DNA from: Candidatus Thorarchaeota archaeon
GTDB taxonomy: Archaea; Asgardarchaeota; Thorarchaeia; Thorarchaeales; Thorarchaeaceae
Direction of reading: 5' to 3'
Length of the DNA stretch: 64,000 nucleotides
NCBI GenBank assembly: GCA_020348985.1
Contig: CP070761.1
Span: forward strand, 497,850-561,849
The notes under the pieces are model-generated. The model did not search any database, was not told the origin of the DNA, and saw only the letters and a list, made by a program, of their open reading frames with translations. The position numbers and the translations under genes were made by a program. Of the stretch, positions 59,012 to 64,000 are shown piece after piece. Every line of letters begins with the position of its first letter. The stretch's first letter is position 1.

Positions 59012-59140
59012 CGAGCAGCTTTCAGAATGCAGCACAGAAGGTGCGATGGCACCGAGTTCACAGCTGAGGTCAGTCTGACCCACATCATCTTCGAAGGTGA
59101 ATCCCTTGTTCAGGGTATAGTCATAATGATTGTGGAATGA
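59012..59140 (+). pseudogene. PAS-domain relic
   Basis: An open stretch of 42 codons reads AAFRMQHRRCDGTEFTAE, then VSLTHIIFEGESLVQGIVIM. This is nearly the PAS/PAC consensus (FRxRHKDGTEFxAEVSLTPIxFEG...VQGIVRDIT). The upstream half of a PAS domain and everything after the strand are missing, and stops bound the stretch. It is a remnant of a sensor-kinase gene. The nearest intact PAS protein is at 37227-38951. Confidence 0.55.
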
Positions 59141-59153
59141 ATCCGAAGAGTAT

Positions 59154-60347
59154 CTAGCTGATTATGAGCAACTCCAAATCCCTTGGGTATTTTGTTAGTA
59201 CCTCAATGCCATCATTAGTGACGACAAATGTATCGCTGTGTCGGAAACCGCCAAGACCCCGTTCATAGATGCCAGGTTCGCAAGAAAAGATCATTCCGGG
59301 CTTCAGCACCTCTTCAGAACCGACATCAAGGAATGGCCGTTCATGCCCCTCCATTCCTAAGGCATGTCCCGTGTGATGTCTAACAAGATTGGCAACACCA
59401 TGGTCCTTGAACGCCTTTCTGGCAGCTTTGTCTACTTCGGCACAATCAATGTCGGGTCCTGCTGCGGCCAGTGCTGCATCTTGTGCGGCCATCATGGCTT
59501 TGAATAGCTCCTTCTGGCGGGAACTCGGTTCGCCCATAAACATGGTTCTTTCAAGCTCGGACTTGACTCCATAGACATCCGATGAGGCTCCGGTCACGAG
59601 TGTGTCGCCCTTCTTGAATAACAGCCCTCTTGACAATGCATGCGGGAAATATGAGTTAGGGCCAATCTGTCCACGATAGACTGCAGACGCAGGAAACATC
59701 GAGAAGCCTGTGGGATGATAGTTGTCGCCGAGCTCTGTTATCATGTCATGTGAGCCCTGAGTACTTGCCCTGATTGAAACGTCCATCTCGTTGGCACCAA
59801 CTTCGGTGAAGTCTTGTAGATACTTGTGGACTCGGTCAGCCCACTTCGAGGACTCCCGCATTAGATCGATTTCTTTTGGTTCTTTGATGACTCGCATATC
59901 CATTATTAGATCTGGTAGCAAATGAAACTTGAAACCAGTTGATTCCTCGAGCTTTGGCCCTTTGTATCCCCAATAACTTGGTGCCCCGGGAGCTTCAGAT
60001 GCAACCTTAAGAGGCTCTATCTTGATCTCATTCATCAGAACGTCAGCCAGACAGTACATGGGGTGTTTCACATCGGGATACTCGAAGTATGAGAAGATTT
60101 CAGAAACGAAAGGAACCTGATGCTCCACGTGATCGATTTCCAGTGAAGGTACGAAGAAATAGGTCTCGCCCTTGTGCACAATAAGGACAATAGGTCGTTC
60201 TGTCGGTATGAAAGACAGACCTGTGAGATAGAAGATGTTCTTTGCGTTGAAAACGAGAAGAGTGTCTTTCTCTTCCTCCTCAAGCTTTGCACTTAGTTTC
60301 TCAATCCTTTTCTGGTGATGCTCTGGCGTCAATCTTGTCGTCGTCAA
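59154..60347 (-). CDS. M24-family peptidase/creatinase-like protein with altered metal site
   Basis: The protein has 397 residues and a TTG start with AAGGGAAAA upstream. An N-terminal creatinase domain (about 1-165) precedes a pita-bread domain. The His and Glu regions are HHTGHALGMEGHERPFLD and FSCEPGIYERGLGGFRHSDTF. The two Asp of classical M24 enzymes are replaced: LVTGASSDVYGVKSELERTMF has Thr for the first Asp and Glu for the second. The last Glu is in FRHSD rather than RxED. This SELERT/FRHSD signature is seen in a distinct group of M24 proteins, so metal-dependent aminopeptidase activity is doubtful. It may bind a different metal or act like creatinase, with no metal. Confidence 0.85.
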   Translation of the reverse strand: MTTTRLTPEHHQKRIEKLSAKLEEEEKDTLLVFNAKNIFYLTGLSFIPTERPIVLIVHKGETYFFVPSLEIDHVEHQVPFVSEIFSYFEYPDVKHPMYCLADVLMNEIKIEPLKVASEAPGAPSYWGYKGPKLEESTGFKFHLLPDLIMDMRVIKEPKEIDLMRESSKWADRVHKYLQDFTEVGANEMDVSIRASTQGSHDMITELGDNYHPTGFSMFPASAVYRGQIGPNSYFPHALSRGLLFKKGDTLVTGASSDVYGVKSELERTMFMGEPSSRQKELFKAMMAAQDAALAAAGPDIDCAEVDKAARKAFKDHGVANLVRHHTGHALGMEGHERPFLDVGSEEVLKPGMIFSCEPGIYERGLGGFRHSDTFVVTNDGIEVLTKYPRDLELLIIS

Positions 60348-60435
60348 TTTTCCCTTACCGGTTTCTAGAGGTTGTAACCATCAATTAAGAATTGTCAGGC
60401 GGACTTTCTTCACTTATTCCTAGGTCGAGCTGAGA

Positions 60436-60972
60436 TTATTGAGGTCGACTTGACCGAATTCGCCCACCTTGAAGGATCATATCACTGACCGTGACGATTC
60501 CCGAACATATGCTGACCGTGAAACTCAGAATCAGAGCAAGTGGAACCGAGTAGTATAGAATTCCAAATAACGCTTCAATTGAGGGAAGATGCCGAACCAA
60601 GTAGAAGTGGAGAAATGGATCGGATAGTTGCCTTTGGATTTCAGCGACTACTGGAATGAAAAACATGGCAACAGCCAGGAAACCAACGAGATTGAGAATC
60701 AGAGACCCCTTCCATGCATTCTTGTCTTCCATCATGAGCCCATAGAATACCACTAGTCCAACTGCGCCCATCACAAGCGGCAAGAGCGCCAGTGAAATGA
60801 AAGAAAGGGAGTCACGGAATGGGTTCCCGTAGGGGCCCCCATAGAAGCCCTCGGCCTCAAAGAGGATACCGCTCATGAGATCATAGGCATTATACGACAC
60901 TACTTCAAGAAGTAAATAGACAAACGCCGTAGCCGCTTGAAAGAGTGCCACTATTGTTGGTTTGTCCATCAT
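60436..60972 (-). CDS. small membrane protein, YGGPxGNP family, copy 1
   Basis: The protein has 178 residues and an ATG start with GGAGGG upstream. It has four membrane helices. Between helix 1 and 2 lies EAEGFYGGPYGNPFRDSLSF. The same motif occurs in the next gene upstream (VEGYYGGPWGNPYHEFLSF). No known family was recognised. It is the last gene of a three-gene set. Confidence 0.65.
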   Translation of the reverse strand: MMDKPTIVALFQAATAFVYLLLEVVSYNAYDLMSGILFEAEGFYGGPYGNPFRDSLSFISLALLPLVMGAVGLVVFYGLMMEDKNAWKGSLILNLVGFLAVAMFFIPVVAEIQRQLSDPFLHFYLVRHLPSIEALFGILYYSVPLALILSFTVSICSGIVTVSDMILQGGRIRSSRPQ

Positions 60973-61037
60973 CTTATTTGCCCTCCTTCATTGATTGAAA
61001 AGGAGTGCGGCTATTGCAGAATTACGCGTCACTTCTT

Positions 61038-61544
61038 TCACTTCCCGAAGACTGAATCAACAGGTAAACTTCTACTTTGACCGGCGAGCATCTCATAGCT
61101 TAGTTTCGCTACTGCTAGACTCAGAATCACAGCAGGGAGAATTAGGAAGTACAAGACCAGTACAAAGCCTATGTCCACGAAGGGCTCCGATCTCAAGAAC
61201 TGTAGAGATTCTATCGCAAGAACTGGAAAGAATATGAGAATCATTAATACGATTCCAACGACATTGAGCAACTGAGACCACTTCCATAGGTTCTTGATTT
61301 CCATCCGGAGTGGGTAGAACAGTATTAATCCAATTGCGCCTATCAGAAGCGGCATTATCACAGCTGAAAAGAACGAAAGGAACTCATGATACGGGTTCCC
61401 CCATGGACCTCCATAATAGCCCTCAACCTGAAAGAGAATTGCCCCAAGGGTATCAAGGTTCTGGGACGATACGGCGCCAAGAAGTAGATAAACAGAAGCC
61501 GCAGCCAATTGGAGGAATGCCGCAATACTTGATTTGGTAGTCAC
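61038..61544 (-). CDS. small membrane protein, YGGPxGNP family, copy 2
   Basis: The protein is 168 residues from the GTG at 61544. That start overlaps the preceding stop as GTGA and has GGAGG 8 bases upstream. The ORF from 61601 would overlap the previous gene and is less likely. It has four helices and the loop YYGGPWGNPYHEFLSF. It is paralogous to copy 1 (same length and loop, similar helix order). Function unknown; presumably a complex with its neighbours. Confidence 0.68.
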   Translation of the reverse strand: MTTKSSIAAFLQLAAASVYLLLGAVSSQNLDTLGAILFQVEGYYGGPWGNPYHEFLSFFSAVIMPLLIGAIGLILFYPLRMEIKNLWKWSQLLNVVGIVLMILIFFPVLAIESLQFLRSEPFVDIGFVLVLYFLILPAVILSLAVAKLSYEMLAGQSRSLPVDSVFGK

Positions 61545-62383
61545 ATCTCTTGCCTCCGCGACAGGTAGAACGCGTTCCTTGTGGTAGGAACGAGCAAGCA
61601 TACGACAACAACCAAGCTAGTCGCAAAGGTGATTATGGCGCTGATGCCTGGGCCACCTGAGTAGAAACCAGAGGGGAGAGCATCGAAACTTAGGAAGAGA
61701 GCAATAAGGAGAGTAACAAGATTCAGGAACAAAGCTGACCAATAGGCCCAAGTCTGTAGGTTCCAGAGCCCCCAGAATACGAGTAGACCAATGATCCCCA
61801 CCATATAGAAGATGATGTTGAGTATATTTGTGAACCAGACCATTCCATGCATTACTAGATTGAAAAGTGTAGAAAGCAGATAGATTATGGCGAGAATAGC
61901 TATTCCTTTAGGTATTGCCAAATCTCTGAGTATGAAGACACCGGAGTATAGGGCGACTGTGCTACTCAGAACAAGGACAACGGGAACGAGTATGAACAGA
62001 AAGTCGAGGACAGGACGAGCAGCCAGATAGTAGTCCGTCATATCTGGATTTAGAGTCTGGAGATACAGTCCAACGTTATCGAAGATCTCGCTGTATCCGG
62101 CCCAAGTCCATAGAATTCCAATGACATTGAAGACAATAGTCACACCCCATCTATTCGTACTTGAAATCCAGAGTTCGGAGAATAGCACCAGGCAAACTAT
62201 GCCGACCAAAACTGGTGTAGGCCTCAAAAGGCCAGTACCACCAACGGCCATCATACCGAGTGAGTAGTCATCGATAAAATGGCGCAAACCCTCGAAAGCT
62301 CCATATGTCACTAATCCTAGAAGAATATAGCCTGCTGCTGCAGCCAATAGGAAGAATGCGGGCAATGTTAATTTGCGAGACAC
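61541..62383 (-). CDS. multi-pass membrane protein related to the YGGPxGNP pair
   Basis: The protein is 280 residues from the GTG at 62383 (MSRKLTLPAFFLLAAAAG), where GGAGGTCG lies 8 bases upstream. The longer frame from the ATG at 62404 contains that ribosome site inside its coding sequence. It has about seven helices. The first half (ending SGVFILRDLAIPKG) follows the same helix plan as the two smaller proteins. The second half adds a second bundle. It may be a fusion or duplication of the same module. It overlaps the next gene by 4 bases, so the three form an operon. Confidence 0.65.
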   Translation of the reverse strand: MSRKLTLPAFFLLAAAAGYILLGLVTYGAFEGLRHFIDDYSLGMMAVGGTGLLRPTPVLVGIVCLVLFSELWISSTNRWGVTIVFNVIGILWTWAGYSEIFDNVGLYLQTLNPDMTDYYLAARPVLDFLFILVPVVLVLSSTVALYSGVFILRDLAIPKGIAILAIIYLLSTLFNLVMHGMVWFTNILNIIFYMVGIIGLLVFWGLWNLQTWAYWSALFLNLVTLLIALFLSFDALPSGFYSGGPGISAIITFATSLVVVVCLLVPTTRNAFYLSRRQEM

Positions 62384-62598
62384 CCAATTCGACCTCCTTC
62401 TCATCGCGAGAGTTATGAGATACTCACTTGCGTAGACATGACCTGCATAAATCTACATTGGTTCTTCTTTCGAACTCAAATCAACTGCTTCGTTCTGTTT
62501 TTGTCATGTAACTTTTCAAATAGAGGAAGAGGGGTCTCCTTTGCTGCCGTAACCAAACATCATAGATTGATTTCCATGTGAAACTAGTGCTGACGATT

Positions 62599-64000
62599 TC
62601 AGGCGCTTCTGAAGGTCAAAGCAATCCGTTTCTTGTCCGACCCTTTGATTTCCTCGTACCGGATTCGACCACCATACCGTTCCATCAAAAGGATTGACAT
62701 GAAGAGGTCCAAATCTAGAATGCTTCTTCTCAAGGGAGGTCTAACGGTCAGCCACTCAATCATTTCTGACGTAATCCCAGGACCCTCATACTCGAAAGTC
62801 AATTCCGTATCTCCAGAAACCTTCTTCATTGATACATTCACCATTGGCGAAGGTCCCTTGACCTGCTGACCACACCTAGTGACCATGTTCACTAGGACGA
62901 TGTCGATCATGTCATCGGCGTAAACCTGTATCGAACCCTCCTTAGCCGAAATTGCAAACACGACGTCCCTCTGTAAAGAAGATTCTGCTTCTCTAACTGA
63001 TTTTAGGAGAGCTTGGTCGAGATTGACAGGCCAGGTGATTGCGTCAGCTCTTTCTTTGATCTTGGTCAACTTCGCAACCTGTCGGTTGACCCGGATAGCT
63101 TCTTGAATCAAGTCCTCCGTTGGCTTTTGCAGTGATGAAAGATCTCCTCCAACCTTAATCCCTTCCTCGATCAGCTCGAGATAGGTCGCAATCGCATGGA
63201 GAAGATTCCCCATCTTGTGGGTCCATAAGCTCAGATAGAACTCGGTCTCTTCCCGTGATTCCTGCAATTGGAATGTTCGCTCGCTTACAACAGTCTCCAG
63301 GGCTCGATGTGGTTCTATGATAGACGTAAGAATCATAGCTGCAGCTAAGAGCGTGAAACCAACAGCCATGCCCGCAATCCAAATGAGTTCTGCCACTTGC
63401 AGTGGATCATCAAGAATTGCGAAGACAAAGACTGACGTAATCCAACTGACAAGTGCAAGAGTAAGTGCAAGGACAATCCGATCCTTCGTCCTAAGCCATT
63501 CGGACATGTACCGAAAGAAAGACACGAAGGCTGTAATGCTGACGACAATGAAGACTGCCCAGCCGACGGGGGTAATTCCGGCAAGTCCCCAAGGAGGTCT
63601 CGTTAGTTCAAAAGGAGGCACTGGAACAAAAAACAACCATAATGCAAAGGCAGGCTGTGCCAAAATGCCCCACAAGATAGTGATATTCCGCATCTTTGTG
63701 GTCACTTGCCTTTCGCCGGCTATGGAACCAGCAAGCAAGCCGGGAGCCAAGAGGAAACCAAGTGCGGTCACAATAGTCCGGTTTCTGATTCTATCGGCGA
63801 AAGCAGACCATGTAGCCACCGGATGTGTGACTAGAATAAGAAATGCCAGAAGGACAACGTTTGCTCCAAGCAGGCAGATTATGAAGCTTCTGAAGAATCG
63901 CTCTTGTGTATACTGAACGAAAGAATATGTCGCGACAATTCCTGATACCGTGGCCCAGATTGTGGTGACAACTGAGAGCCAGAAATTGAACTCGGCTGTT
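62599..64000 (-). CDS. membrane histidine kinase, 5' end outside window
   Basis: The frame is open through the right window edge. The displayed GTG at 63819 is not the true start, because upstream codons encode further helices (NFWLSVVTTIWATVSGIVAT, FIICLLGANVVLLAFLILV). At least six helices precede the dimerisation domain EFYLSLWTHKMGNLLHAIAT, which keeps the phospho-acceptor His. The ATP-binding part has a weak N-box (LVNMVTRCGQQ) and G1 (EGPGITSEMI) but no clear G2, so catalysis may be weak. It lies 195 bases upstream of the small membrane protein operon on the same strand. No response regulator is visible. Confidence 0.82.
   Translation of the reverse strand, partial: TAEFNFWLSVVTTIWATVSGIVATYSFVQYTQERFFRSFIICLLGANVVLLAFLILVTHPVATWSAFADRIRNRTIVTALGFLLAPGLLAGSIAGERQVTTKMRNITILWGILAQPAFALWLFFVPVPPFELTRPPWGLAGITPVGWAVFIVVSITAFVSFFRYMSEWLRTKDRIVLALTLALVSWITSVFVFAILDDPLQVAELIWIAGMAVGFTLLAAAMILTSIIEPHRALETVVSERTFQLQESREETEFYLSLWTHKMGNLLHAIATYLELIEEGIKVGGDLSSLQKPTEDLIQEAIRVNRQVAKLTKIKERADAITWPVNLDQALLKSVREAESSLQRDVVFAISAKEGSIQVYADDMIDIVLVNMVTRCGQQVKGPSPMVNVSMKKVSGDTELTFEYEGPGITSEMIEWLTVRPPLRRSILDLDLFMSILLMERYGGRIRYEEIKGSDKKRIALTFRSA

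Noticed and set aside
1-64000. tRNA, rRNA, insertion sequence or integrase genes
   Set aside because: By eye I found no cloverleaf with a TTCGA loop, no rRNA signature, no transposase or integrase motif and no terminal inverted repeats. A covariance-model scan would be needed to exclude small RNAs.

Overview
The window looks like chromosomal DNA from a mesophilic archaeon, most plausibly an Asgard (Promethearchaeota) lineage of the Thorarchaeia type. This is inference. It rests on frequent GTG/TTG starts, TATA boxes placed so that many messages would be nearly leaderless, archaeal families (aKMT-type methyltransferase, double-HTH Lrp-like regulators, 4-hydroxybutyryl-CoA dehydratase, an HdrA-type flavoprotein), and many secreted proteins ending in a Thr/Pro stalk, a GGID-type motif, one membrane helix and a basic tail. 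I saw no rRNA, tRNA, CRISPR array, insertion sequence or phage genes.

Left third (1-20 kb): a 24-bp tandem repeat encodes an octapeptide-repeat protein cut by the window edge. Then come a DUF998-like membrane protein, AbfD-type 4-hydroxybutyryl-CoA dehydratase, a TPR-nitrilase fusion, an RGG-tailed OB-fold single-strand binding protein and a giant HdrA carrying an inserted GltD/NfnB-like module. A small HTH/zinc regulator precedes a run of beta-propeller surface proteins and two small zinc-ribbon proteins. An alcohol dehydrogenase, an aKMT-like methyltransferase and an orphan Dpp-type ATPase follow.

Middle (20-44 kb): a series of regulator-target pairs, each with visible operator-like DNA. 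These are TetR with an alpha/beta hydrolase (two identical perfect palindromes), an ArsR-like regulator with a serine hydrolase, TetR with a methyltransferase (two 22-bp direct repeats), and an ABC exporter opposite a membrane protein/HTH pair. Also here are three tandem two-lobed retropepsin-like proteins with a wHTH regulator, an interrupted SnoaL-like gene, two ATC-hydrolase-like paralogues next to a leucine-rich-repeat protein, TrmO, and a PAS kinase-like protein that has lost its phospho-acceptor histidine and gained a thioredoxin-like CxxC domain.

Right third (44-64 kb): two large secreted parallel beta-helix proteins flank a membrane-anchored class C beta-lactamase-like hydrolase. A second Lrp-like double-HTH regulator, a LonC-type protease, a short ORF with a good Shine-Dalgarno site, a TspO-related membrane protein, a PAS-domain relic and an M24 peptidase follow. 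The window ends with three small membrane proteins next to a membrane histidine kinase cut by the right edge.

The main themes are a secreted, membrane-anchored surface proteome and many one-component regulators with local targets. The best candidates for undescribed biology are the tandem two-lobed retropepsins, the kinase-like redox fusion, the TPR-nitrilase fusion and the octad-repeat protein.
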